Source: Amphirosellinia nigrospora
Lineage: Eukaryota > Ascomycota > Sordariomycetes > Xylariales > Xylariaceae
NCBI GenBank assembly: GCA_004123355.1
Contig: SCHM01000001.1
Span: 8,566,193 to 8,630,192 of the forward strand
Length of the DNA stretch: 64,000 nucleotides
Reading direction: 5' to 3'
The translations under genes and the position numbers were made by a program. Position 1 is the first letter of the stretch. Each line of letters begins with the position of its first letter. The notes beneath the pieces were generated by a model that saw nothing but the letters and a program-made list of their open reading frames with translations, did not search any database and was not told the DNA's origin. Positions 1 through 12,293 of this stretch are shown here, one piece after another.

Positions 1-102
1 TGATTATTATCATTGGTGGCAGAACAATATCGTTCCTACCTATATATAAGACTTGGTGTCTGGGTATTTCGTGATATCAGAGTGACGAGGGGAGTTCTTC
101 AT

Positions 103-1399
103 TCAAAAGCCGAATAATCCGCGCCCCTCCTCGCTATTACCGTCCCGTCTCCGTCTACTATCGGGCAACGGCACGTGCGCGACGACGTTCCCGATCTTGG
201 CCTTGATGCCATCGACGCGGACGCGCATGGCACTTACCGCGTCTTTGATTGTTGACGTCGAGCTTTCCTCGTCGACTTTCTTCTCAGTACTGCTATCGAG
301 AGAAGGCTTCACCCCTTCTCGTTATCGCTGGAAGGACTGGGCATGGAATTAGCGGTGCTATTAAATGCATCGTCCGTCAGGCGCCGCAGCTCGGCGCTTG
401 GCGCGGCGAAGGTCCAGGCGATGGAGATGTGGAAGGCGTTGTCGATTTCTATGTCCGGAGTTTCGCTCGCGCCTCTGTTTAAGGTGGTGCTTTGGGGCTT
501 CTTGGATGTGCTGTTACTAGTGTCATCTAGAGAAGAGTTTGTAAAAGCGTAGAGAGCTGGCTGCCCGAAGGCTGTGACGAGCGTGTTGGCGCGGTGCAGG
601 AGGGCCGCGAGCTGTGGGTTATTTTTCCTGCTGGCGTCTCCCCCCGCGAGCGCGGGGTGGTCCCTCGTGCTCCCGACGCGGAGCACGAGAAAAGACCGCG
701 CTGATTCTGCCGTGCGGTGCCATTCTACCCCTTGAGGAGTGAGCTCGAAGGGACCGATCCCGCTACCGCGGATGCTGGATTCTAGATCTGAGAGGAATGT
801 GTCCTTTTGAGATGTGCTTAGCACGATGGGCCGTGAGAGGCTGATGTGTAATGGCTGTGGCGCGCCCAGGTCGGAGGTTAGGAAGGAGGTTATGGTTATG
901 GGATCTGTGCTGGATGGGGAGGTGAGGGTAGATTGAAGGGTTGAGAGGAGGGAGGTGAGAGTTGTTCGCTGTATTGGTGTCGGATGCCCTGTGCAGTTTA
1001 ATCAGTGTATGTCAGACATTGCTTTAAAATTTACTTGATTATCGAGTACATATGAAGCTTCTGAGTACATTTTACGTAAAAAGGAGATACGGTGGCTCAA
1101 GATGAAGTAAAGCATTTGTGAGATGAGAACTCACACTCGATATACAGGTGACTCGGCCAACTGCCGACTTTATGCGGATTCACACGCTTCCGGCCCTGAT
1201 GCAGCGTCGGGTCGTCGCTCGCGCTGACCCTCACTGTCGAGGCGTATAAGTCGTGAAATGCCGATGGCAGAGGTGGGAGGTCGCTTTTTGCGGTGGAACT
1301 ATCTGTTGATTGGTTATCTGATGTTTTCTGCTTTTTCGTCTGCGGACCAGCTGCTCCGTCAGACTCAGACGAGTCCGAGGAATAATCTACAAGACCCAT
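103..1399 (-). CDS. usb1: U6 snRNA phosphodiesterase Usb1 (two exons, one apparent frameshift)
   Basis: Usb1/Mpn1 is a 2H-family phosphodiesterase that trims the 3' end of U6 snRNA in the nucleus. Exon 1 is 1399..1135 and begins [12 protein letters not shown]; it holds the family stretch [12 protein letters not shown] and [19 protein letters not shown]. The intron is 1134..989 (GTGAGT donor, CAG acceptor) and restores EWHPTPIQR across the junction. Exon 2 (988..103) has both catalytic HxS motifs, HISLSRP (about 830-850) and HISIAWTF (about 410-435), and ends in the typical [11 protein letters not shown] tail. The frame breaks at the C4 run 312-315 (GGGG on the coding strand); one more G would join the two halves, so I read it as a consensus error and not a short intron, because no good acceptor is present. 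Estimated length is about 383 residues. Confidence 0.9.
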
Positions 1400-2113
1400 G
1401 TCTATACAGCCATTGAAGGATAGCTGATCAAAATATTATATATGCAAAAAACATGCAGAGCTCAATATCGAAGTTGAGAAAGATTATGAATCCACACAAT
1501 ATTGTCGTCGAAGTGGCGGCAAGAGCTCTCTGCTTTAGGTTAGTTTTAGTGTTGGGATGCTGCAGCTTGGCGGCCCGTCCCAGTCACGTTTTAGTGTCAG
1601 GAACGGGTTAAGCAGGCCAGAATAGAACCAGGAATAGAACTTGGGGAGCACCATCTTCAACACCGAAAAGAGACATTGAGTCGAAAGCGGCAGGCCTAAC
1701 TCCACGTTATAGACTTGCAGCATACTTCAAATTTGAGAATAAGCATTTGTAGTTAAAGAAGCGGAGCGCAATGCAAAATGACTTTGAAACTTATCCCCTA
1801 AAACAACCAGCAAACGACTTCGTAGTAGTTGACATGCATGCCTTGGCATGGCAAGATAAGATCCAGACCCCTACATCAACCCTACATCAATTCTACGTCA
1901 TTGGCTCCAGCGAAATTGAGCCGCCTATGGATCGTTCCTTTCAACGCAACCAGCTCAGCACTAACCTCGAGCATTACATCATAGTCATAAGCCATTACGC
2001 GTGCCTACAATGTAGTTTCGGTACGTGGTAGTATGATACAGTACCTTCAGGCTACGAGTGCGCAACAGACTAGCGAATCGGATCGGGGGAAGGGAATATT
2101 AAACAAGCTTTCA
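1400..2113. other. Divergent intergenic region, no gene seen
   Basis: This stretch separates usb1 (minus) from the Pal1-domain gene (plus) and should hold both promoters. Two short open frames at 1535-1723 (minus) and 1771-2031 (plus) show no recognisable motif and no splice context, so I do not call them genes. Confidence 0.5.
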
Positions 2114-2137
2114 CCAATCTATCGGGACCTTTATAAA
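2114..2137 (+). promoter_or_regulatory. CCAAT and TATA-like elements of the Pal1-domain gene
   Basis: CCAAT lies at about 2114-2118 and TATAAA at 2132-2137, about 190 bp before the ATG at 2327. A pyrimidine/CA-rich leader follows (about 2190-2325), as is usual for ascomycete 5' leaders. Function is inferred from position only. Confidence 0.45.
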
Positions 2138-2326
2138 CCTGCCGTAGTTATATCTTTCGTGCAGCCGCTTAATTAATTATTCGACAACAATCCACTGATC
2201 AAACCCAAACCTCAATACATCTCAACGGAATAGAAGACTTCATCTATCTATCTTAGTGACTTGCTACGTCATACATTCACACACCACCGAGCCCCAAACC
2301 CACTCTCACCAACCAACACAATCAAG

Positions 2327-2921
2327 ATGTCCGCCCCAAGACCCCTAGAGCAAATAAAGCGCGACACCAAAGCGCGAACCGGGCGCCCCATCTGCGGAAA
2401 GCAAACCACACCCGGCCGGACCAGATCGACGTGCTAGACAACGTCGTGCCGGGGGGCCGCCTACCACCACGAGGGGCCCTTCGACGCCGCGCTGGCGTCG
2501 CGGAACAAGGACGTCCGATACGCGCCCCTGGCGGCCGTCGAGGAAGGCAACCGCGCGGCCCTGAGGGCCACGCCCGCCGTCAACATCAAGGATGCCGTCA
2601 CGATGCACGTCCCGCTGCAGGGGACCGCGACCATCCCGCCCGGCGCGCCCGATTACACCGGCAACATCATGGAGTACGAAGAAGGCGCCGACGTCATGCG
2701 CGAGCCGGATGCTGCTGGCGGTGCGTACAAACGCTATGAGCATGTGGTAAGTCACCCGTGTTCCCTTCTTAGTTGTTGAGAGGATTAGCCAGGCTCGGAA
2801 GGATTGTAATCATGGCTAATCATGAACGCAGCAATACCACCCAGAGGATCTAAAAGGAAAGGGCGAGCCTTCGTATACCGTTGAGCGGGATCTTACGACT
2901 GGTAAGACGAAGAAGGATTAA
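2327..2921 (+). CDS. Short Pal1-domain protein (two exons, two compensating frameshifts)
   Basis: The ATG at 2327 opens MSAPRPLEQIKRDTKARTGRP. After a short out-of-frame stretch the original frame resumes with AYHHEGPFDAALASRNKD, then VPLQGTATIPPG and MEYEEGADVMREPD. These match the Pal1 cell-morphology domain (PF08316); fission yeast Pal1 is a cortical and endocytic-site protein, but the short fungal members (about 170 residues, as here) are not well characterised. The intron is 2747..2831 (GTAAGT, CAG) and exon 2 codes QYHPEDLKGKGEPSYTVERD, ending TAA at 2919-2921. Between about 2389 and 2458 the conserved reading (RKAN..RPDQIDVLDNVV) is in another frame: one base seems missing in the C run 2386-2389 and one extra in the G/C run 2451-2458. 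In the literal frame this gives a stop near 2434. A pseudogene is possible, but the rest is intact, so a sequence error is likelier. Confidence 0.8.
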
Positions 2922-3275
2922 GCCGGGTTACGATGCCGCACTTCTTTATCAAGCGTTTATTGGCGTTACAGGGTTCGAGCGGGAAATGAGACTATACTGC
3001 TTAGGTTTTTTAGGAGTAATAGACTTGGGGATAGGGACGTAGCAAATACGAAATAAAATTATTTGCAGTCGCCTGATGCTATAGTCGTCTCATCCATGGC
3101 GTGCTGTCTAGTAGTACACAGGGGGGTTGTTCCCTCGCTCCTAACTCCAACAGCCGATTTTCCATTTTCTAGTTATGCCTAAGTCAAGGAAAACCTGACC
3201 TTTTCAGCTTTGGTATTTTGGAAGAAATGTCTGGGGGAAAAAAACTATTCTTCTTGCATCATTTGCAAGCCGTAA
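2922..3275. other. Convergent 3' region between the Pal1-domain gene and cft1
   Basis: The two genes run toward each other, so these 354 bp should hold both 3' UTRs and polyadenylation signals. I see no open frame or RNA gene worth calling. Confidence 0.5.
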
Positions 3276-6200
3276 TTAGAGATATCCTAATCCATTCATT
3301 CCTAGAACCTCTCTCAGCACCTCGCGGACCTCAGTTGCGTCAGCAAAGCCAACACGTCCTGCAATCTCGGCTTTTCGCCCAGCGCCTAGCTCATTCCATC
3401 GTGCTAAAAGGGCACCATCGATGATGTTACGGCCCATGCCAGCATCGACGCCAGGCGGGAACCGTCCCACGGCACCAGTCGATATAGGCGCACGGTAGGA
3501 CTTGGGATTGAGGGCCGCATGATGCGGCAACGATGAAACGAGCTGCCCTGATAAGAAAGATAAGCGACGGTACTGCGGCTCGGAAAGCGGTGAGAGTGTG
3601 GCGAGGACACCAGTTGGTGAGCTGAACAGAATAGTTGACTCCGCAAAGTCGACTCGTCGGTCCTCTGTTGGGAAAAGTAGTCCGAGGTAGCTGGTAGTGT
3701 CCGTGGTAGAAGCTTGCTCCGAGTTGGTATATGCGCACCTGTGGAGAAGGAAGTGCGATGTAGCAAGAGATGGCCTTGTAGGGATTTCGGATCTGCTAGT
3801 TGTCAATCAAAAGTGCTAATTATCAAAGAATACTAAACTCACGTTCTGGGTCGAATTGTAGAATATGAATGCCGCCGTCCGAATCGCAGGCTACGATCAG
3901 AAGTTCATTACCGTCGGGCAAGAACTCGACTGTGAGGACCTCCAACTTGGTTGAACTCTTCCCAAAGAGGATCATCTTATAAGGTTCCTCAGTGTAACCA
4001 GTAAACCAAACGCCTTTGACCGCATCAGCCATGAGACAGAGGCCGGTGCCCCTCAGCTCACGAACTGCAGTGACGTAACAGCTCATATCCATGAACGCCA
4101 CTGGCAACAGGGATCCGTCCTCTTTGAGGCCACGTACCATGCACTTCTGCCCTTGAGCAACCAACATAAGCCCTTGCGTACCAATCTCAGACAGCGCTGT
4201 TACCGCACCGCGTGGGATATCTTCCTTTGCGATAAGCTTAAGCCTCTTGTCCGTCTCCGGCCTGCCGGGCTCAGGGATAACTGCCACGATATCGTATACA
4301 AGAACTCGTCCCTTAATTGGTAAGTCTTCTCCACGGGAAATGGCTGTCCCAACAACAACAAGATATTTTCGTTCATTAGTGGACTCGGAAACCTCCAAGT
4401 GCAGTGTTTCGACACACATGACTGTTTCAAAGGGCTCCATCTCAACTGTATCGATGATTGACCAAGTCGTGGGGTTAACAAGTTTTATGAGCCCATGTTC
4501 GACCATAGGTTTCAGCTGTAGGTCTTTTTCCGACTGCCATTCTTTATGATAGTCGTCATCTTTGGGTAACTCAAAAGGTTCCAAAACATCGCAACCAACA
4601 ACGAACGTTTTTGATATCGGATGAAAGGTAACAGTGTGTGTATCGATATTCAAAGGGAGCTTCCGTAGAGGCATACCAATTTCTGCGTACGTAGTAGCAT
4701 GGCTGGTCGATATTTGGCAGACACGTGCAATACCTTGCGAATCTGCATATATGAATCCTCGCTCACAGCCTTCGGTATGAAATAAGCTCATGCCGCGTAC
4801 ACCACTACCTTGAAGCTCAATAACCTTTGGGAGGCTCTTGGAAGACTTGAAAATGAAGTGCGGAGAATCACCGGGTAAGAAAATAGCCTTATAACCAGCA
4901 ATATTGTCGCATCGCCGCATTGGATATGTTCTTTGTACTTCGACATCGTCCTCCGTATTTGTTTCTGTGCTCTTTGCTACTGTGGAGTTGGGTAACTTCA
5001 GGAAATGAAGCGAACGAGAGAGTTCGGTGGTAGTTTCCGAAGTAGTTCGGAACGGCTCATATATAGTGATATCGTTTTGGCTATTCCGGGTCTGGGATAA
5101 GTGAGCAATTAGAATGTGGGCAGTTAGTCGAACGACTTACAACGAGATAAGGATAACAGGATGTGTTATCTCCCAGGTCGCGATCAGTATCTCTTTAAGA
5201 GCTTCTCGAGCTGTCCCTCGGCGAGCCGCATAGTCCGCAGAAAGGATAGGAGGGAGGTATGATAACCCCTCAGCAACAAATATCGGCACCGTAAGATCCG
5301 AGAGAGCGTAGACCTTCGCTAACGTCAGCGCATTGAAAATTCTTCGAAGGAGTAGACGCACATAAAGAGCACCAGTCTTGCTCAGCAAAAACATAACAAC
5401 GTTTTCTCCAGATCTTGCGCCTTTGTCACTTGGAATCGGCAAGAAAACACCAAATTTGTCTTCGTAGAGACAGCCTGTTATCCATCTCTTCGAAAGTAAT
5501 ACGGCGTCATCCTTCTCAAGTTCCTCTAGTTCCAGATTGTTGTCCATCTTCGCGATGAACACGCTCGCGTCGTCTCTAACAAGCAAGATGTAAGGGTCAA
5601 CTATGCTAGCGTACTCAATTCTGGGTTCTGCTCCGGTATCCTCGTCCAGCATAGGTAGTATCTGGCTGAGACCAAAATCTACCAAGTTTTATTAGTAAAT
5701 CCAACAAAGAATCGGACTATTTCCTCACCTCCGTCATAACAATGCACGGCAGTCTTTAGGACCTGGATTATTCTCATATGCTGGCCCATTGTCCCAGCTT
5801 CAATAGTAAAGCCGGCAGCCGGATCAAATTCAGTGCCGCTTAACGCTTCGAATCCAGCCCAGTCAAAGCGTAGGCATCTGACGTCTCATAGCCGTCCAAA
5901 TCGACTTTCGACACGATCATGAATCTATCGTATTGGGTTGAAGCGTCATAGTCGGCTCCCAGGGAAGTGGTGCCTCGGTCGCCCTGTAATGATTTCGGTA
6001 TGGGCTTCTGCGCAGCCACTGTCCAGAAACCCCTGGCTTCAGGGAACTCAAAACGCCCTATAACACCTGGTTGGATAGCTCTATTTATTATTGCAATTGA
6101 ACCAGAATTTCCCCTTCCTACCGCGCATACAAGGCTAAGATAACTCGACACGCCTTCTTGGTTTGACTGCTCTCTGTTGCCGCCGGAAATCTCGCCGACA

Positions 6201-7812
6201 GTGAAGTCGCGTATAGGAGCAATACTGACAAGAGAATCATGGATACGAAAGACGAGTTCACCCGACCGGCTCTCATCACTATTAGAAGTATTTGTGACTT
6301 GTTTATTAGGGACCGATTCCTCGCCGTACAAGTCATCATCGTCCTCCTCCTCTAAATCTTCCAGGTCTTCATCGTCCATGTCAAGATCAAGAGACGCATC
6401 ATGTAGCCGATGCTTTCGTTTAGTCGATTGGCTCTGTTTCCGTGTCCAGCCAAGAACTAGAGAGTCGGAATCCTCGCTTCCTACAAAGAGCGATGCTCGG
6501 CCAAGCCTGCTCAGGGTTGATGCACGCGTTGGAACAAGACTCCCGCCATTTTTCGGCTCAACTAATTGAACGCTCAATCCCGATACTGTGCGTCCATCAA
6601 GTCTAAAGGTAATAAGCGCAATACGACCATCATTGAGCACCATTAGAAGCTCTCCATTTTCGGCAGATATGATTTCAACCTTGCAGCCTTCTAGCCTGAG
6701 CTCGAGCTCAGATTGGTCAATTAAACTAAACGAGGTGGCTTGTTTTGAAAACGTGTTTACGCCAACGCCGTGGGTTTTCCCGGATTGATCAATATGAATC
6801 AACTCATTCGCCCCAATCAACAAAGCACCGCCGACTGGCGCGGGAAGCGCAAGTATCCGACGTAGATCTTGAGGCAACCCATTTACTGACAGGATTGTGG
6901 TGGACGCCTTTTGCTCGAGATCGAGTGTAAAGACCATGTATGATAACTGGTCCCTCCGACCAAGGACCGAAGAGGGAGCAGAGATTGATGAGAGAATTCC
7001 AAAAGTCGGCTCTCTATACTCATGCAGAAAGGCAATATGCACGGGATGGATGAGGCTAGGATCAAGATTGGGCAGGCGAAGGACAAATGAAGTTGGTACT
7101 TGATTGCTGCTAGTTCCATTTGCGAGCGTGGAGGACTGCTCTTTTACCGGGCGAGGACCGTCAAGTTCCTCGTCCCAATCTTGCATATCTACATCTTCCT
7201 CAATCGGTTTGAACTGAATGATGGCCAGGCTGCGCAACCCGAATTTCAGAGCAGCACACCTGCTTCCCGGGTCCGCAGTTAAAACGTTGACATAGCTGCC
7301 CAGGGGCGCAGTCCACGGGCACGTCTGCAGATCTTCTTGTTCATAGTAATGAATTGAGGTTGTCCGAATGGAGTGCTTTACAGAATCCCATTCAACCATG
7401 CTCATCTTCGCATCCTTGAAGGCAAGTAAAAGAGCATCTCCGCCGGTCGGTGTCAATGGGGACTTGATCCTCGCAAGTCCGGTCACCGTGCCAGCAAGGG
7501 GGACTCTGCGATGAGCACGAGTTTCGTGTAGTGAGAACGGTCGGATCGAACAAGGGCGGAATCGGCGCCGAGGAAAGAGGCCTCAAGCCCGTCGTCGTCG
7601 TTGATACGCGTGTCATAAGGCTGGTCGGCGGTGGAGGACTGCAACTGAGCATTCTGGGCATTGTCGAGCTCGGCAGATACCGACTTGGTGGTGAAGACCT
7701 GCAGCAGAGAGGCGCGCGCAACGACGAGGTTGTTGCTTTGCGCCGAGAGGAATGGGAAGCTGATGGAGTGCGTGACGGCCGTGGGAGGCGTCAACTCCGC
7801 GTAGCATTGCAT
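3276..7812 (-). CDS. cft1: Cleavage and polyadenylation factor subunit Cft1 / CPSF160 (four exons, several apparent indels)
   Basis: Cft1 is the large scaffold of the mRNA 3'-end cleavage and polyadenylation complex, built of beta-propellers like DDB1. Exons: 7812..5729, 5678..5151, 5101..3843 and 3792..3276; introns are 49-50 bp, and the first has a TTTACTAATA branch site. The start [16 protein letters not shown] is the family start. The middle has LGLSQ-like [13 protein letters not shown], and the C terminus holds the CPSF_A region with [26 protein letters not shown] and [12 protein letters not shown]. Total about 1,460 residues, the usual size. The frame breaks about five times: C5 run on the coding strand at 7498-7502, G3 at 5858-5860, near 5098-5100, near 5015, and between about 3650 and 3700. 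In the first two, one more base in the run restores a conserved reading ([13 protein letters not shown] and [13 protein letters not shown]). Since the protein is essential, I take these as consensus errors; the last two positions are less exact. Confidence 0.92.
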
Positions 7813-8568
7813 TTCGAATATCTATGCTGCATTTCACTATGGGTACTAGATTTATGTCAGTTATTAGTGTCGTGATGCAGAAGAGTACCAAGAAAGGGTT
7901 AGATCGAGTGCTGTGTAGATTCTCAATTCTACATACGTCGTGTGTTGGCGCAACACGCCCCGGCTCGTTTTGAAGGTGGAAGCTCTATGCAAGTGCTACC
8001 CACCACTGTGCACCTGCATTAGATTCTGATAAGGGCATATGCTTAAATGCATAGGCGGTGATCTCCATTTGCAGCTTGGGGCAGGTGCCCAGGTGGGTCC
8101 AGGCAATTTGGTGGATGATGGGTCGGGCCGCTGCGTCTACTGCACAGAGACATGAAATCATAAAGTCATCGTGAGAGGCAGCCAGGGCACCGAACGAACA
8201 AGGTTAAATCTTAGGGCCCCCGATAGGACGCAATTTCCCAGTAACATCTCTACTTGAGGCTTCTGTTATACCCCTCCAAGATCACCAGATGAAAGTAAAC
8301 CGAGAAGTAGCAGTTCGCTGATTTAGCGTTCAATACGGAGAACTACACTTCTCTCAGGAGCTTTCTTCCATCTCGCATATATTTTCCAGGGTGGCTTCTC
8401 AAGAAATAGTAGAAACTGCTCATGTAATACCGATCACTATAAGGTATCGGCCTTATTACCTTAATTACTCTCATGCAATTTATCATCTCATAACTAATCT
8501 ATTTCGTCGCCATCCTTTACTGTCTTCTGCTCCTTGTCATAGCTTAACCAAAAAAAAAGAAGCCCAGC
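7813..8568. other. Divergent intergenic region, no gene seen
   Basis: This lies between the cft1 start (minus) and the F-box-like gene (plus). It should carry both promoters. I see no conserved open frame and no convincing TATA box. Confidence 0.45.
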
Positions 8569-9426
8569 ATGTCTTCGAGCTCATGTTTCCGTTTCTTCGA
8601 CCTCCCTGCCGAGCTGCGGACCGATATCTTATCTCATTTGATGATCTCAAAATACGGAATCGTCCTCTACAATTGCAGCCGATTTGGCCCCTCAGCCTGT
8701 GAGAGGATAACCGTCGTATATATCTTTCTCGTTAACATACAGATGTATCAGGAGGCATCTGCCATCTTTTACGGGCAAAATCGCTTCATATTAAATGGCC
8801 AAAGCCACCGTTTGCCGGGGCATCTGACGAACCCGGGTGGCTTTCTAAGTCTACAGGGACAGGATGCTCGGCGTAGGGTTCGTGCACTTTCGCTGTATCT
8901 GACTCGGGTTGGCGGCGAGTTCGAAGATATCTTAGCACCCGCCATCTCCGACATGATCTTATCTGGCAGCTTACGAAGACTCAAGATATATCTTGGGCCA
9001 CCCAGTTATCACCCTGGGATATCCGGCCCTGGCGTCGACATGATGGCAAGGCCACCCTTTCAAGCCCTCTTGAATCTCTTAGCGGATCCAGATCTGCAAC
9101 TAGTCGAACTGTGGTAAGCCATTCTCGGAACCATTTCTTCTTGTTTCGGCAGCTTTCATAGCAGAACATTCACATATCATGCCCTAACGGTGATAACTGA
9201 CCCTGAGTATTGTAGTGTTTGGAAAGTTCACTGGGATATATTCTGTCCGTTCCATGGGAAATTGGAATTCGCAACCAAGGGAAAGACTTTTACCGAAGTA
9301 GTAGCTAATCACCGTCTTGCTACAATACGGGGTCATTCGGACTGGATTCAGCTTGACTGGGAGAAAATGGTAGATTTGCTTGGGACCTATCAACGGATCA
9401 CGAAAATCGAAGAGACGGACCTTTAG
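8569..9426 (+). CDS. F-box-like protein of unknown target (two exons)
   Basis: Exon 1 is 8569..9113 and exon 2 is 9216..9426, split by a 102-bp intron (GTAAGC donor, ATTGTAG acceptor) that keeps the frame (LVEL-C-VWKVHW). The protein is about 251 residues. Residues 7-25, FRFFDLPAELRTDILSHLM, fit the F-box or related short N-terminal fold of the many fungal FxxLPxELRxxI proteins. The YQEASAIFYGQNRF stretch that follows is also typical: in this family it precedes a variable C-terminal region. F-box proteins bind Skp1 and bring substrates to SCF ubiquitin ligases; for this one the substrate is unknown, and the Skp1 link is inferred from fold type only. No frameshift is visible. Confidence 0.75.
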
Positions 9427-9779
9427 TTGTACAATGGTTAAGGTGGTCTAGGATGGAGCCATATGTGCGGCCCGTAAAGGTAAGAATCTGGCAACGAGTG
9501 ATGAATCGATCGTTTTGTTGGAGCAACAGCAAGTTGAGCACTGCTGACGATATGCCAATGTTAGACCGAACGACCTTGAGAAAGCTGAAACCTCTTAATC
9601 CGCTTCTCCAATAGCAAATTAACCAATGCTTTAGCACTTCGTTGCTTTTTCTCGTCAAAGTTTTATCTACTGCAAAAGAAAAGAAAACGAGCCAGTGAGA
9701 CAAGACCAAGCAAAGGCTACCAAGATCTAAACTTCCCTCGTTGGTAAGCTGGGACTTCGTTGCTCAATAGCAGCTGCAT

Positions 9780-10118
9780 TTGCCCGCCCAGTCGGATCTT
9801 GCCAACCTTCGGCAGTACCCGTCGATCACCCGTCCATACGTTCACGAGCCCCTTTTCTTCGCCGACTTCATACCGCATATTAACACCCGCCAGGTTGGGG
9901 ACTTATTTGCACACCGCAGCTGCCAAGATCGTGTGGTGTTCTCCTGGCTAATGGCTGAACATCTTGGCTGTGCTAGTCATCCAAGTGCCGTTGCCACTGG
10001 CCTAGCCAAGACGGAATGTCTTGCCTTGGCAATGCACATGGAAAGGGAAGACAATGAGGAAGAAATAACGGATGATATTGTTGTAAATAGGACCCAAGAT
10101 ACCAAACCTAGTGGGTAA
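9780..10118 (+). CDS. Possible hypothetical protein, 112 residues
   Basis: I do not recognise this protein. The open frame begins MPAQSDLANLRQYPS and contains YVHEPLFFADFIPHINTR, then an acidic stretch EREDNEEEITDDIV near the end. The first two thirds look like folded protein rather than random translation (few stops nearby, mixed hydrophobic and charged residues). An overlapping frame at 9760 begins just before it, and no splice partner was found. It may be a gene fragment or chance. Confidence 0.22.
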   Translation: MPAQSDLANLRQYPSITRPYVHEPLFFADFIPHINTRQVGDLFAHRSCQDRVVFSWLMAEHLGCASHPSAVATGLAKTECLALAMHMEREDNEEEITDDIVVNRTQDTKPSG

Positions 10119-12185
10119 TCATACATACACTGGGCTTGGCATCCGTGTTGGGCTGTTAATTAGACCAAGCGGTGTACAGAGGTAGACAAAGTTGACTGGC
10201 AGCCGGATGCGCTTACTCTGTATAAGCCGGCTCAGAGCAAGTTCTACCACAGGCAAACAGATGGCGCATGGTCCGCTTACTCTGTAGTTTCACGGCGGAA
10301 GCGTACACTGCGGACAGTACTATCAGAAGCCACTGGCATTTCTGTCAAGTCTCCATGAAGTTTGTAAAGTAGCTCATGATGGTGCACGAATCTATACCTG
10401 AGGTAAACCAAGTTCACATATAAGCAGACGATGCTTAAATTTTTTCCCTATATTATCGACCACTGCAGCATACTCAAACTAAACGATCACATCCTGCTAC
10501 TGTTCATAGTTGGGGTACTTTCTAATGAGCCTCATATTTCCCCCGGAGATTTAACTTGTCCGCTTGCTCCTATTCTGTTATGGTCGACGCCGGTCAGCAA
10601 GGCAGTGTAACGTAGGTAAGTTCGGATCGGACTCCGAAAGGGCATTCTTCAGCCCTCTGCCATTCGCAAACTTCAAAAGGCTGTCGTACATTCTCGGTAA
10701 ACTTTTCAGCTATGATAGCGAGTGCATAATATCAGCACAACAACTTCCATGCAGAAATCGTGATCGTAAGACGGATCGAAGGTGCTATATTATGGATGCG
10801 TCTCACAAGCTCCTGTCACTAGTTTATAGTCCGGTCGTGCATACAGTGAATGCGAACTTACAAGCTTCAACGGTACCGTTTCCCTGTTTCTATCTTCTAC
10901 GGCTATCAGCGGGTAGCTGACTACAGCAAGAAAGTAGACTTTCTAGAAAACCACGAGCAAGACTTCCATGAGACGGACCAGGGCGCGTGCAGGCTGCCTT
11001 ACGACATAGCAAGGAACACAGAGAGGGTTTTTTTTTTGAGGGATTTCTTTCGTTTCCCCGGCCGTGATCTACCTGACCTACCCTTGCGACGACGTATGCA
11101 TGCACGACGTCCCTCCCCAGGCCGGTTGTACAACATAACGCTAGAACCATGTCGCAAGCACACATTGCAGCGAGCGAGATTTCTATACTTGTTCGTTCGT
11201 GGGTTTTGCGACGCGGATTTGTGCAAACAAGTACCACACCGATCAACCGAACCCCCCCTTCTCTCGGCCTTACCACCCACCGTACCGGATGCATTGGTAT
11301 AGCCAAGTAGACGTGGTAGAGGAAAGGGGGAAAATCCCGCAGTTTTTGTTCTACACCACCAATGTTGTACCGCGTGGTCAGGCGGGCAAGTCGAAGCGAG
11401 GCTACCTACTTGTGCTATCAGAAAACTATTCGATACAGAAGTGGTTATGTATACTATAGCCCCCCCCCCTTCCAAATGATGGTCGTCATTATATCCATGA
11501 TCATGTCTTAGACATTTTACGTAGTTATTTGTTCCCTAGGCGCACGAGATCTGATTGTCTGGATCAAGAACAGTCTAGAGCAACGTTTGGCAGCGCCACG
11601 ATCCATCTAGCTGTGAGACCTTTAAGGTACACGACGAAGGAAGGAATATCAGCAAGTGTGAAACAACAGCTTGGCACGTGCTCTGAGCGCGGGGAATCCC
11701 ACACTGTCGGATAGCGACAGGCAAGCAGACCCTTGCACTCCTTGCACTTTCCCCTGTCTTCTTATTCCAGGGGCCTTACTTAGTGTGCACTACTGGTTCC
11801 TGCTCGCTGGCTAGGCAAATGGCTGCTGCGCTTATCACTGCTTGGGGATTATCTCATCGCCCTGCCTAGTTTGCCTAGTCGTCGATCTATCTCCGGAGGG
11901 TCCTTGGTGGGGGAAACCTCGCCCTCCTTTTCCTCTCTCCTCATTCTATTCCGTACGTATCACATAATAATACGTGTATGTACTTGTCTGCCTAGTGAAC
12001 CCCATCCCAAGCACCAAGCCGGCATTAATCAGATGAATAAGAGGACAATACCCAGGTGTTAATTGGCACCAGGACAGCACTTGAGATTTTCTGTCCACCT
12101 TGATACAGAATTCATATAGGTATAAAAAGCCAAGATAGAAGCCAAGAGGCAAATATGCGACGGGCCGGGGCGTTTCTTGCCACCC

Positions 12186-12293
12186 ATCTAGGTACAGTAC
12201 AGTACCTACACCTAAGTTGATTACAGTACGCTACTTGTTGTTGTACAAAGTAGGTACCTAGCGCAGGTAGGGTCCTACGGTACGTAGGTACTG
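12186..12293. repeat. Cluster of TACCTAGGTA-type motifs
   Basis: Several copies of GTAGGTACCTA, GGTACAGTAC and their complements lie within about 110 bp. The core is a near-palindrome (TACCTAGGTA). The same motif recurs at 13.4, 23.4, 35.4, 59.8 and 62.3 kb, always outside coding sequence. Confidence 0.7.

Noticed and set aside
103-312. A short intron instead of a frameshift in usb1
   Set aside because: A GTGAAG donor exists, but no acceptor with a pyrimidine tract or branch site lies in range, and one more G in the run gives a continuous conserved reading.
3404-3766. A separate 120-residue gene on minus
   Set aside because: Its first part is the cft1 reading (LHRTSFSTG) before a frame break; the remainder is a shadow frame.
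8391-8702. A 103-residue frame upstream of the F-box-like gene
   Set aside because: It overlaps the F-box exon in another frame and shows no motif.
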